Shown one piece after another: positions 33,817 through 42,842 of a stretch of DNA of 64,000 nt (the first letter of the stretch is position 1; every line of letters begins with the position of its first letter). The notes under the pieces were generated by a model that saw nothing but the letters and a program-made list of their open reading frames with translations, did no database searches and was not told the origin of the DNA. The translations under genes were made by a program, and so were the position numbers. Origin of the DNA: Hyphomicrobium sp. (lineage in GTDB: Bacteria; Pseudomonadota; Alphaproteobacteria; Rhizobiales; Hyphomicrobiaceae); the NCBI GenBank assembly GCA_017512425.1, contig JAFWGI010000016.1:124001-188000 (forward strand), given 5' to 3'.

Positions 33817-33956
33817 GCGGGCGGAACCTCTGCCAGAACCAATGTCTTGGTTATGTCACAGTCAAAATAACCCGCAAGCGGCCAATCTTCGCACGTTTCG
33901 GGCGCCATCCGCACTTGGCCGCCACCTGCACATACGTCGCTGCCTCAGAACGGTTG

Positions 33957-34256
33957 TTAAAAACCCGGATCGAGCGGCTCGGTGCCCTTCGGACGGCCGT
34001 TGGGACCGATTGTCAGCTTTTCGACTTTCGCCTCGGCCTGGCGCAGAAGCTTATCGCAATGCTCGCGCAACGCTTCGCCGCGCTCGTAGATGGAAATGCT
34101 TTCCTCAAGCTCAACATCGCCGCGCTCCAGCCGGCCGACGATGCCTTCCAGTTCCTTCAGAGCACGCTCGAAGGTCATGTCTTTGATGTCGGCAAAGGTT
34201 TTGCCAGGCGCTTTGGTCGTCGACGTCATACGGCTATCGTCCATCTCAATTTGCAT
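33957..34256 (-). CDS. xseB: Exodeoxyribonuclease VII small subunit
   Basis: Small subunit of the single-strand-specific exonuclease VII. The 99-residue protein contains the XseB core [20 protein letters not shown] and [20 protein letters not shown]. The first 20 residues are not conserved, and ATG 34244 or 34229 are also possible starts; the choice changes nothing in the core. The large subunit gene xseA is not in this window. It lies between a histone deacetylase-like gene and dxs on the same strand, with an 11-bp gap to the former. Confidence 0.92.
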   Translation of the reverse strand: MQIEMDDSRMTSTTKAPGKTFADIKDMTFERALKELEGIVGRLERGDVELEESISIYERGEALREHCDKLLRQAEAKVEKLTIGPNGRPKGTEPLDPGF

Positions 34257-34266
34257 CGGCGCGTCG

Positions 34267-35211
34267 TCAGCGGCCGGTTTCCATCAGCGTTTTGACGTGC
34301 ACCGCTACTGATCTCGCGAGCGCCGTCAAGTTGTAACCGCCCTCCAACATGGACACGATGCGGCCATTGGCGTGCCGGCGGGCGATGTCGGCCAGCTTTT
34401 CGGTCGCCCAAATGTAGTCAGCCTCCACCAACTGCATGCCGCCGAGCGGATCGTCGCGATGCGCGTCAAAGCCGGCAGAAATCAGAACGAGATCCGGCGA
34501 AAAGTTATGCAGTGGCTTCAGAATACGCTCCGTAAACGCGTCCTCGAACGGCTCGCGCCCGTCGCCTGAGCGCATCGGCGCGTTGAAGATGTTGCCGACG
34601 CCAGTCTCGGACAGCGCGCCTGTACCCGGAAACAACGGCATCTGATGCGTCGATCCGTAAAACAGATTCTTGTCCGACCAGAATATCTCTTGCGTACCGT
34701 TGCCGTGGTGAACGTCGAAATCGATGACTGCGACGCGCTCCGCGCCGTGTTTGTCGCGGGCGTAATGCGCGGCGATCGCGACGCTGTTGAAAAGACAGAA
34801 GCCCATCGCTTTGGCTGTCTCGGCATGGTGGCCCGGAGGCCGAACCTGACAAAAAACATTCCGTGACGTGTTTGTCATAACAAGGTCAACAGCATCGAGC
34901 CCGGCACCAACCGCGCGCCGCGCAGCCTGCCAAGTGCCCTGCGACACCACGGTGTCGCCGTCGATACGTTGCGAGACCGCGCCGACCGACGTCGCGACGC
35001 TCCGCATATCGCCGTAATGCCGTTGACTGTGCGCCTTGACGATATGGATTTCATCGTCGTCGCGCAGCGGTGCTTCCTGGCGCAATAAAGCCTGGTAAAC
35101 TTCGTGCTCCAGCACTTTGTCGATCACCCGCATCCGCTCCGGCTGCTCGGGATGGTATGGTCCGGTATCATGACCGGTAAACGAAGGATGCGTGATGAGA
35201 ACGGTTGCCAT
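34267..35211 (-). CDS. Histone deacetylase/AcuC/AphA family hydrolase
   Basis: A 314-residue zinc hydrolase that removes acetyl groups from amides, such as acetyl-polyamines or acetyl-lysine. The family motifs are in order: [38 protein letters not shown] (the catalytic His pair), [15 protein letters not shown] (metal ligands), [15 protein letters not shown] and [12 protein letters not shown]. No signal peptide. Its gene is followed closely by xseB and preceded by an SDR gene 9 bp upstream, forming a leftward cluster. The physiological substrate is unknown. Confidence 0.9.
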   Translation of the reverse strand: MATVLITHPSFTGHDTGPYHPEQPERMRVIDKVLEHEVYQALLRQEAPLRDDDEIHIVKAHSQRHYGDMRSVATSVGAVSQRIDGDTVVSQGTWQAARRAVGAGLDAVDLVMTNTSRNVFCQVRPPGHHAETAKAMGFCLFNSVAIAAHYARDKHGAERVAVIDFDVHHGNGTQEIFWSDKNLFYGSTHQMPLFPGTGALSETGVGNIFNAPMRSGDGREPFEDAFTERILKPLHNFSPDLVLISAGFDAHRDDPLGGMQLVEADYIWATEKLADIARRHANGRIVSMLEGGYNLTALARSVAVHVKTLMETGR

Positions 35212-35219
35212 GTGCGCTG

Positions 35220-36101
35220 TTACGCCAATTCGGAGAGACGCGCGATGCGCACTCCAGCTGGCGGCTTGCTATCCGCCGGCACGAAAAAGTCTGGCGCCAG
35301 CGGCATCGACGGATCAATCCGGTACTTCTCAAAATCGGTCGCATTGCCGACCGCATTGAGAAACGTGTCGTCGATGAGGAAGTTGCCTGTAAATTTCCGC
35401 GATGGCTGTTGAAAAATCAGGTGAGCGGCGTCCGCGAGAATATCCGGTGTACGGCTCATGCGCATCAGTTTGTCGCCGCCGAGCACGTTCTTGATCGCAG
35501 CTGTCGCGATCGTCGTTCGCGGCCAGAGTGCGTTCACCGCGACGCCGTCTTGGCGGAAATCCTCGGCCATTCCGAGCACGCACAAACTCATGCCATACTT
35601 CGCGATCGAATACGCGACGTGACCGCCAAACCAGCGCGGGTGCATGTCGAGCGGCGGCGACATCATCAGAACGTGCGGATTGCTTGACCGTTTGAGATGC
35701 GGAAGACACGTCTTCGTGACCAGGAAAGTGCCACGGGTGTTGATACCCATCATCAAGTCGAAGCGCTTCATGTCGGTCGCTTCGGTGTTGGTCAACGAAA
35801 TGGCGCTTGCGTTATTCACGCAAATATCGATGCCACCAAATGCTGCGACTGTTTGCGCGACCGCGCGCTGCACCTGCTCCTCGTCACGAATATCGCAAAC
35901 AATCGGCAATGCCTGACCGCCCGCAGCCTGAATTTCTTTGGCAGCGGTATGGATCGTACCTTCGAGCTTCGGATGCGGCTCGGATGTCTTCGCAGCAATC
36001 GCAATCCGGGCGCCGTCGCGCGCCGCGCGTTTCGCGATCGCCAGTCCGATGCCGCGGCTACCGCCGGTGATGAAGAGCGTTTTATCTTTGAGCGTCGCCA
36101 T
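35220..36101 (-). CDS. Short-chain dehydrogenase/reductase (HSDL2-like)
   Basis: A 293-residue NAD(P)-dependent oxidoreductase. The Rossmann motif is LFITGGSRGIGLAIAKRAAR, the NNAS motif is CVNNASAISL, and the active-site pair is VAYSIAKYG (Tyr-x3-Lys). The extended C-terminus (FQQPSRKFTGNFLIDDTFL) is typical of the hydroxysteroid dehydrogenase-like 2 group; the lipid-binding SCP2 domain of the human protein is absent. ATG 36101 is chosen because AAAAAGG is eight bases upstream. Two longer starts exist. The substrate is unknown, perhaps a fatty-acyl compound given the neighbouring beta-oxidation genes. Confidence 0.86.
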   Translation of the reverse strand: MATLKDKTLFITGGSRGIGLAIAKRAARDGARIAIAAKTSEPHPKLEGTIHTAAKEIQAAGGQALPIVCDIRDEEQVQRAVAQTVAAFGGIDICVNNASAISLTNTEATDMKRFDLMMGINTRGTFLVTKTCLPHLKRSSNPHVLMMSPPLDMHPRWFGGHVAYSIAKYGMSLCVLGMAEDFRQDGVAVNALWPRTTIATAAIKNVLGGDKLMRMSRTPDILADAAHLIFQQPSRKFTGNFLIDDTFLNAVGNATDFEKYRIDPSMPLAPDFFVPADSKPPAGVRIARLSELA

Positions 36102-36169
36102 GCCGGGCATCCTTTTTATTGCCTTTGCCGGCAACTTTAGAACGCCTGCACGCGGGAGTTAAGTGTGCG

Positions 36170-37669
36170 CTAGACTTGGCGCGCAAAAAATCGCCGTTTC
36201 GCCCATCGAAATGGAGCGGTTACCGTCGCCCACGTCTGGCTGATCATTTGCCATAACAGCGCGGGGAAGCCCGCAAATGGAACAAAGGCCAGCAGAAACG
36301 CAGCTTCGCGCGGCAGCGCGCGAAAGAAAGGCGATGCGCGGCCTGCAGCAATGTCTTCGCCAACCGGTGGCCAGATGCGCCGCCACCATTGTCGCGATAC
36401 CGGCCAGGCGATTAAACCACAAACGAGCGACACGAGGTAGGGTATCTGGACATAGCTCGGTATTCCTGGGATCAGCCGGGCGTCGAATTCCGCTTCGGTG
36501 TGCTTGTCGCGCGCGTGAATTTCGATAGCGGACGTCACGATCTCGCCCGTCACCTGGCTGACGGCTTCGGCAAGATAGTTCGTAGCATCGCTCGTAACAC
36601 CGGCAGTCGCTGCGTCAGGCAGCGCGGAAAGCTGCACGCGGCCCTGCCCGTCATGCGCAGCCGCTAATTGAAATCCGCCACGACGCTGCGCCAACGCATC
36701 GAGAAAATCGCCAAAGGTCGCCGACGCCGCAGCCTCCGGCATGCCGCCGACTTCAATTGTCTGCCAGAACCAGTTTCGGCCACCCGGCTGACGGCTTGCG
36801 TCGCTCCCGAGAATAACGATGTTGACGTCGCTGCGACGCGCTGCATCGACAAGATCGGAGATGTCGCGCGTAATTTCTGGACCGCTTGACGGGCTGAAGG
36901 TGATTTTGTTCACCAACGTTCGGCCCGTGACGAGAACAGTCTGCCCGCGAATTGCGCCGAACGCCGTCGCGAGATTGTCAGGGTCGAGCTTGTCGACGAG
37001 TGGTAACTTGGTGACAGGATCGGTGGCGGGAGCCGACGGCACATATTTGCTGCCACCCGGCTCGATCGCAATCGTGCGAATGTTGGCGCGATTGAGCGAA
37101 CGGCTCATATAACTGAGCGTTTCGTCGAACAGGTCTCGATCACTAAGTTCGATACTCAAATTCGGCTTGAGCCGGGCTTCCAAGCGCAATGCCGCGCCAG
37201 TCCCTTCTCGCGTCACCGCATACGCTGAACCGCCGCTGACGACGTGCAATTGACTATCGGCGGGCAATTGGCTGAGGGCCGTGCGATTATCGAACAAGCT
37301 GTCTTCGGAGACATAAAGCGTCAGCTTGCTTTCACCCGCGGCTATTGCCTCCGGCGCAAGCGTCGGCATGACACGCTTTAGCTCATCGGGTGTGCCGGCG
37401 GTGTAAACCTGCCCTTCACGATTGACGAACTGCCAATGGCCCTCAGGCGTGGCGTGCGCCGCGAGAGCGCCCTTTGGCGCATTCGGCAGCAATTTGAGAT
37501 GCGCTGCTGCTTTGCCGACAGGGCCGAGATGCGAGAAGCCGTGGCCCGCAGCCTTACCACCCGCCTCACCGGCCTCGCGCACGATATGCGTGAACACGTT
37601 GGCGTTCGTGACCTCGGGTCGAACGATCGCTAGCAGAGCGCACCCACATAACAGCCAGAACAGGCGCAT
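36170..37669 (-). CDS. Hypothetical secreted or membrane protein with C-terminal helices
   Basis: A 499-residue protein I do not recognise. It has a signal peptide (MRLFWLLCGCALLAIVRPEV), a His/Gly/Ala-rich segment, a large periplasmic-looking region with no cysteines after the signal, and two or more membrane helices near the C-terminus (VQIPYLVSLVCGLIAWPVS, AAFLLAFVPFAGFPALL), followed by a basic tail. Conserved-looking blocks include LTLYVSEDSLFDNRTAL and ADRD-like turns. ATG 37669 with GGAAGA upstream is preferred to 37702. The layout suggests an envelope protein displayed outside the inner membrane. Confidence 0.7.
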   Translation of the reverse strand: MRLFWLLCGCALLAIVRPEVTNANVFTHIVREAGEAGGKAAGHGFSHLGPVGKAAAHLKLLPNAPKGALAAHATPEGHWQFVNREGQVYTAGTPDELKRVMPTLAPEAIAAGESKLTLYVSEDSLFDNRTALSQLPADSQLHVVSGGSAYAVTREGTGAALRLEARLKPNLSIELSDRDLFDETLSYMSRSLNRANIRTIAIEPGGSKYVPSAPATDPVTKLPLVDKLDPDNLATAFGAIRGQTVLVTGRTLVNKITFSPSSGPEITRDISDLVDAARRSDVNIVILGSDASRQPGGRNWFWQTIEVGGMPEAAASATFGDFLDALAQRRGGFQLAAAHDGQGRVQLSALPDAATAGVTSDATNYLAEAVSQVTGEIVTSAIEIHARDKHTEAEFDARLIPGIPSYVQIPYLVSLVCGLIAWPVSRQWWRRIWPPVGEDIAAGRASPFFRALPREAAFLLAFVPFAGFPALLWQMISQTWATVTAPFRWAKRRFFARQV

Positions 37670-37732
37670 AGTCGTCTTCCCGCATTGCCGCCAGAGGCCC
37701 ACATACCGCTGTGCGCGCTGAAGCCCTACCCA

Positions 37733-38509
37733 TCAACCGGATTGTGGCGAAAACCGAGGCGGCCGCTTTTCGATGAACGCCTGAAATGCTTCGCGCGCCT
37801 CTGGCGACGACAAGCGCGCAACGAACGCGGCGGCTTCCTCGTCCACGCGTTGCGATATGTCACTTGCGTTGCCGCGGAGCATGCGACGGGCGAGCGCCAA
37901 AGCTTCCGGTGGCTTTGCGGCTAAGCGCTGAGCTGCCTTGACCGCGGTGCTCTCCAGGGCATCAGCCGGAACAATCGCGTTAACAAACCCGGCCGCATGG
38001 GCGCGCTCAGCCGAAAACGGATCGCCAAGCAGAAGCATCTCGAACGCCCGCTGGTAACCCATCAGACGCGGCATCAACAGGCTGGAGCCAGCCTCGGGAA
38101 CGAGACCTAAATCGAGGAATGGCGTTGCAAACGTCGAAGCTGGCGTCGCGTAGACGAGATCGCAATGAAACAGCAGCGTCGTGCCGATGCCGATCGCTAT
38201 GCCGTCGACTGCGGCGATGACCGGCTTCTTGATGAGCGGCAACAGCCGGATAAACCGAAGCACTTCCGTGTTTTTGCTGCCGGCGCCTGGCCCGGCCGCC
38301 AGAAAATCACCGATGTCGTTGCCAGCGGTAAACGTGCCGCCCGACCCGGCGATGACATGCGCCGCAACCGCTGTATCTGCGTCGCCTGCTTCGATGGCAT
38401 CGCAAAGCGCCGCGTACATGGCGCGCGTCAACGCGTTCTTCTTTTCAGGCCGCGACAGCCGCAGCGTTTGAACGCGATTGTTCCGTTCGATGGCGATGTC
38501 GGACGTCAT
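37733..38509 (-). CDS. Enoyl-CoA hydratase/isomerase family protein
   Basis: A 258-residue crotonase-fold protein. IERNNRVQTLRLSRPEKKNA begins it; the oxyanion-hole segments are AGSGGTFTAGNDIGDFL and AAVDGIAIGIGTTLLFHCDL. The second catalytic Glu of true hydratases falls in LDLGLVPEAGSSLLMPRLMG, which is kept. ATG 38509 overlaps the acyl-CoA dehydrogenase stop (ATGA), so it is coupled to that gene. Both take part in fatty-acid beta-oxidation or a related acyl-CoA route. The longer frame to 38590 lies inside the dehydrogenase gene. Confidence 0.9.
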   Translation of the reverse strand: MTSDIAIERNNRVQTLRLSRPEKKNALTRAMYAALCDAIEAGDADTAVAAHVIAGSGGTFTAGNDIGDFLAAGPGAGSKNTEVLRFIRLLPLIKKPVIAAVDGIAIGIGTTLLFHCDLVYATPASTFATPFLDLGLVPEAGSSLLMPRLMGYQRAFEMLLLGDPFSAERAHAAGFVNAIVPADALESTAVKAAQRLAAKPPEALALARRMLRGNASDISQRVDEEAAAFVARLSSPEAREAFQAFIEKRPPRFSPQSG

Positions 38510-40266
38510 GCAAGAAGCCCTTCTGACGCCAGCACGGTCGCACTGCCGTTCATGGCTGAATCGGAAAGCCCGACGGCCGCCGTCAGGCAATTTTCTGCAA
38601 AGAAGCGTGCGAGCGCGATATCGGAAGAACTAGCGCCGTCGCGCAATGCAGCCTCAGCGAGATATCGCGCACCGGCCACCCGCGCGAAGGCGTTCAAGTA
38701 AGGCGTCGCGCCCGCCAGGCCCGCATCGGGATCCGACGCCAAAGACTTGCCGATAAAGCGCGTCGCTGCGCTAAGCGCATCGAGCGCATCCTTTAGGTTC
38801 TTTGCTGTGCGGCCAAGCCCGGCGTTGTCGCTGGCATGCAGTTTCGTCACGCAATCACCGATGCCGCTCAAATAATCGGTGACGACGTTTCCGCCTTCCA
38901 AAGGCAATTTGCGGGTGACGAGATCGATGGCCTGAATACCGTTGGTGCCTTCGTAAATCGGCAAGATGCGAGCGTCGCGCAGATGCTGTGCTGCGCCGGT
39001 TTCCTCGACAAATCCCATGCCGCCGTGGACTTGAATGCCGAGAGATGCGACGTCGACGGCGACGTCGGTAGCAAACGACTTCGCCACCGGCGTCAATAAC
39101 GCGGCGAGATTGCGCGCGGCTTTGGCTTCCTCCGGGTCCGCTGCATACGTCGCGTTATCCAGCGCAGCCGCCGTCGCAAGACAGATCATGCGCGAAGCCT
39201 GCGTCAAGGCTTTCATCGTCAGCAACGTACGCCGAATGTCCGGATGTTCGACGATCGGCGCCATCCCGGCGCCGCTTGACGTCGAAGAACGGCCCTGGGT
39301 GCGCTCCTTTGCAAACGCGATGGCACGCTGCGTCGCGCGATCTGCAATCGCGACGCCCTGAATGCCGACCGCGAGACGCGCACTGTTCATCATGACGAAC
39401 ATGTTCGCGAGGCCGCGATTTTCTTCGCCGACCAGATAGCCCGTCGCCCCGCCCTGTTCACCAAACTTCATGATGCACGTCGGGCTCGCCATAATGCCGA
39501 GCTTGTGCTCGATGCCGGCGCAGACGACATCGTTGCGCGCGCCCGGCGTACCGTCCGCAGTCAGTAAAAACTTCGGCACGAGAAACAGCGAGATGCCACG
39601 CGTTCCGGCCGGCGCATCGGGCAGCCGCGCGAGCACGAGATGGATGATATTTTCGGCCATGTCGTGCTCACCGCACGTTATGAAAATCTTCGTCCCGGTG
39701 ATGCGGTACGTGCCATCGGCCTGCTTCTCGGCGCGCGTTTTGAGGCCAGACAAGTCAGAGCCTGCGTGCGGCTCTGTCAAATTCATGGTGCCCGTCCATT
39801 GACCTGACACCATCTTTGGCAGGTAGGTCTGCTTCAAGGCATCGCTGCCACCGGCTTCAATGGCGTGAATGGCGCCTTGCGTCAGCAGTGGACAAAGTCC
39901 GAACGCCAGATTGGCGGCATTCCATATTTCACCGACGGACGACGAGATGATTTCAGGCAGTCCTTGGCCACCAAATTCTTCGGAGCACGGTAACGCGCTC
40001 CAGCCAGCAGCTGAAAACTGGCGGTAGGCGTCGGCAAATCCGGGTGGCGTAGAGACGTTCCCGTCCTGCCAGCGCGCTCCCACGCGATCGCCGCTCCAAT
40101 TGAGTGGTGCCAGGACATCGGCGGCAAAATTACCGGCCTCATCGAGAACCGCGCGCACCGTGTCTGCGTCGAGGCCCGGGTAGAGGCCGTTAGCCAATCG
40201 TACGTCGAGATCGGCGACGGTCTTGAGGGCGGTGACGATGTCGTCTACTGGAGCGGAATAGGACAT
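38506..40266 (-). CDS. Acyl-CoA dehydrogenase (DmdC-like, with C-terminal extension)
   Basis: A 586-residue FAD enzyme that makes a 2,3-double bond in acyl-CoA. It has a short N-terminal extension, the acyl-CoA dehydrogenase core (MNLTEPHAGSDLSGLKTRAE, FITCGEHDMAENI, GIEHKLGIMASPTC) and the segment YEGTNGIQAIDLVTRKLPL with the catalytic Glu. A further C-terminal domain of about 130 residues follows. This layout matches methylthiopropanoyl-CoA (DmdC)-type and long-chain members, but the substrate is not determined. ATG 40266 begins MSYSAPVDDIV, the family start. It is divergent from the TsaC gene with only 43 bp between. Confidence 0.92.
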   Translation of the reverse strand: MSYSAPVDDIVTALKTVADLDVRLANGLYPGLDADTVRAVLDEAGNFAADVLAPLNWSGDRVGARWQDGNVSTPPGFADAYRQFSAAGWSALPCSEEFGGQGLPEIISSSVGEIWNAANLAFGLCPLLTQGAIHAIEAGGSDALKQTYLPKMVSGQWTGTMNLTEPHAGSDLSGLKTRAEKQADGTYRITGTKIFITCGEHDMAENIIHLVLARLPDAPAGTRGISLFLVPKFLLTADGTPGARNDVVCAGIEHKLGIMASPTCIMKFGEQGGATGYLVGEENRGLANMFVMMNSARLAVGIQGVAIADRATQRAIAFAKERTQGRSSTSSGAGMAPIVEHPDIRRTLLTMKALTQASRMICLATAAALDNATYAADPEEAKAARNLAALLTPVAKSFATDVAVDVASLGIQVHGGMGFVEETGAAQHLRDARILPIYEGTNGIQAIDLVTRKLPLEGGNVVTDYLSGIGDCVTKLHASDNAGLGRTAKNLKDALDALSAATRFIGKSLASDPDAGLAGATPYLNAFARVAGARYLAEAALRDGASSSDIALARFFAENCLTAAVGLSDSAMNGSATVLASEGLLA

Positions 40267-40309
40267 GGGCTGGAGCAGGCTCGCTTCTCTGAGGTTGGAT
40301 TTCCAGATT

Positions 40310-41308
40310 ATGCCGAATAGCGGCGATAGCAAACCGCTCGCGACGGATGCCGGAGCGGTTATCCGAACGCCGGATGCCGCGTCTTTAGTCGCAGCAGGAG
40401 ACGCAATTCGCGCCGGGCATCTCATCGCATTTCCGACGGAAACGGTCTACGGGCTCGGCGCCGACGCAACGAACGGCGAAGCTGTCGCCCGCATTTTCGC
40501 GGCGAAAGGCCGGCCGAGCTTCAATCCGCTGATCGTTCACGTCGCAACAGTCGCCGAAGCTGAAACTCTTGGTATTTTTTCGGAAGCCGCCCGGCGCCTT
40601 GCCGCAGCGTTCTGGCCGGGACCTCTAACGATTGTCGTCAATCGACAACCCGGGATACCGATTTCTGATCTCGTTTCGGCCGGGTTGCCGTCGCTCGCGT
40701 TGCGTATGCCGGACCACGCAATTGCGCAGGCTCTTCTGGCAGCCGCAGGGCGGCCACTCGCAGCGCCGTCAGCGAACCGGTCCGGGCATGTCAGCGCAAC
40801 GAGCGCCGCTCACGTTGCGGGCGATCTCGGAGCAGCAGTTTCGATGATCCTCGACGGCGGCGCGACGCGGCATGGCCTTGAATCGACCGTCGTCGACGCT
40901 ACCGGCGATACGCTTGCGTTGCTGCGACCGGGCGCGATTACCGCTGAGGCGATTGAAAGCGTAACCCGCCAACCGCTGATACGTCCGAACGCCGATCCCG
41001 CAGTCCCTGCATCACCCGGCCAATTGCAGAGCCATTACGCGCCTGCCGCACGAATGCGTCTCGACGCAGAGACGGTCTCGGACGGAGAAGCGCTGCTGTC
41101 GTTTGGACCCGACGTGCCGGTCACCGACGCCGCGCAGATCAATCTCAGCGCGCGTGGTGATCTCGTCGAGGCGGCTGCGAACTTGTTCGCGGCCTTACGC
41201 GCGCTCGATGCGACTGGAGCGGCAACCATTGCTGTGATGCCGATACCCGCTCACGGACTGGGCGAGGCAATCAATGATCGGCTCAAGCGCGCCGCGGCAC
41301 CGCGCTGA
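40310..41308 (+). CDS. L-threonylcarbamoyladenylate synthase (TsaC/Sua5)
   Basis: Makes threonylcarbamoyl-AMP for N6-threonylcarbamoyladenosine (t6A) at position 37 of tRNAs. The 332-residue protein has the YrdC domain (residues about 20-210: AIRAGHLIAFPTETVYGLGA, KGRPSFNPLIVHV, LAAPSANRSGHVSAT, ILDGGATRHGLESTVVD) and the extra Sua5 C-terminal domain (PASPGQLQSHYAPAARMRL). The length makes it the long, Sua5-type form rather than the short TsaC. ATG 40310 starts a normal N-terminus; the frame before it is antisense to the dehydrogenase promoter. Confidence 0.93.
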   Translation: MPNSGDSKPLATDAGAVIRTPDAASLVAAGDAIRAGHLIAFPTETVYGLGADATNGEAVARIFAAKGRPSFNPLIVHVATVAEAETLGIFSEAARRLAAAFWPGPLTIVVNRQPGIPISDLVSAGLPSLALRMPDHAIAQALLAAAGRPLAAPSANRSGHVSATSAAHVAGDLGAAVSMILDGGATRHGLESTVVDATGDTLALLRPGAITAEAIESVTRQPLIRPNADPAVPASPGQLQSHYAPAARMRLDAETVSDGEALLSFGPDVPVTDAAQINLSARGDLVEAAANLFAALRALDATGAATIAVMPIPAHGLGEAINDRLKRAAAPR

Positions 41309-41317
41309 CGTTCCGCC

Positions 41318-41509
41318 TCAGAAGATTGAAGCGCTAACAGTGATGATGCGGTGAAGAACCGGGCCCAGAAACGTGTGCCCCATCACAAACGTGTCCCAAG
41401 CTTCCGACGCCGCTTGCGTAACGGATGCCATCGACGGCACAAAAGCCCAGATGCCTGCGTAGAGAACTGCGGACGAGATACCGTTCACAATTATGTACCG
41501 ACGCAACAT
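41318..41509 (-). CDS. Small single-helix membrane protein
   Basis: A 63-residue protein with a hydrophobic helix at residues 5-28 (YIIVNGISSAVLYAGIWAFV) and a conserved-looking end (WDTFVMGHTFLGPVLHRIIT). GAGGGG lies six bases before the ATG. No function is known to me. It ends 10 bp from the convergent TsaC gene. A similar small one-helix gene is found at 48583-48783, but they are not clearly homologous. Confidence 0.55.
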   Translation of the reverse strand: MLRRYIIVNGISSAVLYAGIWAFVPSMASVTQAASEAWDTFVMGHTFLGPVLHRIITVSASIF

Positions 41510-41623
41510 CGAAACCCCTCGGGACGCCTCTTCATACTTTTTTAATCAAAGCACGCGGCGTGCCAGCGCTCAACCCCTCAATCGCGATGCCGAGGGGACC
41601 AGAACGCCAAAAGTTCGCTTGTG

Positions 41624-42763
41624 TTAACGAAGCGGCTGTTGAAAAGCCGCGGGAGGCGCCGTGCGCGAGCGCCAGCGCATCAGCAGCGTGCGTACATCGC
41701 TTCTCAGACGAAGCGCCGGGTGCTCGATCAGAACCCACGACAACAGCGCCAACGGCAGAACGATGGCAAACGCGGCGAGCGAAATAGCAATCGGTGGCAC
41801 CGCCGGTGCTGCACCGATCAGCGCCTGCTGGATCGGGCCAGCATAAATATAAACGCCAAACGACAAATCGACCTTGTTGCACCAAGCCCGTAATGGTCCG
41901 AACGATTTGCTTGCGGCCCACACGATTCCGTAGCCGAGCAACGCGGCCGTTGCAGGCTCCGCAAAGCGCGTATCCAACGCCGCGACAAAAATCGCGGCAA
42001 GCGGCAGCAGAGCTGCGCCAACAATAACGAGCTTGTCGCGCAGCAGATAGATCAGCGTTCCAGTGCCGAAATAGACCGCGAAATAGCGCACATTGTCGAT
42101 GAAGCTGTGCTGTGTGAAGGGCTGTGGATCGATCGCATAAATTGCAGCCAGGAACGCCGCTAGAAGCCCGGCAATCACATAGCGATAGGTCGCGCTAAAC
42201 AATCCTGCGACACCAGCGAGCGCGAGGCCGGCATAGCACAGGACCTCAAATTTTAGTGTCCACAGCGACGAGTTGACGATACCCGGCATCGGCAGATCGT
42301 TGAACACGCCCGGAAGCGGCGCGCTGCCCGTCGCAAGCGAGAGCGTTTTGGCGAGATACACCGGCAATACCGCCGACGTGAAATACGCCTGCAACGGCAA
42401 TTGCGACACGAGCGGCCCGAGTACAAACGCGGTCAGCAACACGCACACGATAAGGCCAGGGAAAATGCGCAAGATACGCGCGGCGGCGAAATCGAGGAGC
42501 GAGCGGCTACGCTCGAAGCTTTGCGCGACAAGAATACCGCTCAAGATAAAGAAGCCTTGGACCGCGTGCTGGCCGAGGGAGTGGCCGGTCCATGCCGTCA
42601 GCGGCTCGGCTAGCGGCGTGCCAAATGCGAACATGTAACTGTGCGAGATCAGCACAAGCGAGGCCATGATCAGCCGCAGCACGCCGAAGCTGTTGGCGTC
42701 CGGTGCCATGATGCTCCCGAGAACCGGGGCATCGCGCAGATAGTCAGCCGATCTGTTAATCAT
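41624..42763 (-). CDS. Acyltransferase family 3 (OafA-like) membrane protein
   Basis: A 379-residue integral membrane acyltransferase with about ten helices. It is typical for enzymes that O-acetylate or acylate lipopolysaccharide, capsule or other surface glycans. FGVLRLIMASLVLISHSYMF carries the conserved Arg and His of the family; HAVQGFFILSGILVAQSFER is the second signature. ATG 42763 is chosen as GGAGAG lies five bases upstream. No glycan gene cluster is nearby, so the acceptor cannot be inferred. Confidence 0.9.
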   Translation of the reverse strand: MINRSADYLRDAPVLGSIMAPDANSFGVLRLIMASLVLISHSYMFAFGTPLAEPLTAWTGHSLGQHAVQGFFILSGILVAQSFERSRSLLDFAAARILRIFPGLIVCVLLTAFVLGPLVSQLPLQAYFTSAVLPVYLAKTLSLATGSAPLPGVFNDLPMPGIVNSSLWTLKFEVLCYAGLALAGVAGLFSATYRYVIAGLLAAFLAAIYAIDPQPFTQHSFIDNVRYFAVYFGTGTLIYLLRDKLVIVGAALLPLAAIFVAALDTRFAEPATAALLGYGIVWAASKSFGPLRAWCNKVDLSFGVYIYAGPIQQALIGAAPAVPPIAISLAAFAIVLPLALLSWVLIEHPALRLRSDVRTLLMRWRSRTAPPAAFQQPLR

Positions 42764-42842
42764 GTCGCTCTCCATGGGCCGTGCCCTAGCGAAGAGACAG
42801 CAGCATCCGTGCCAAATGCTCAATGTCGTGCTGAAGCCGGCG

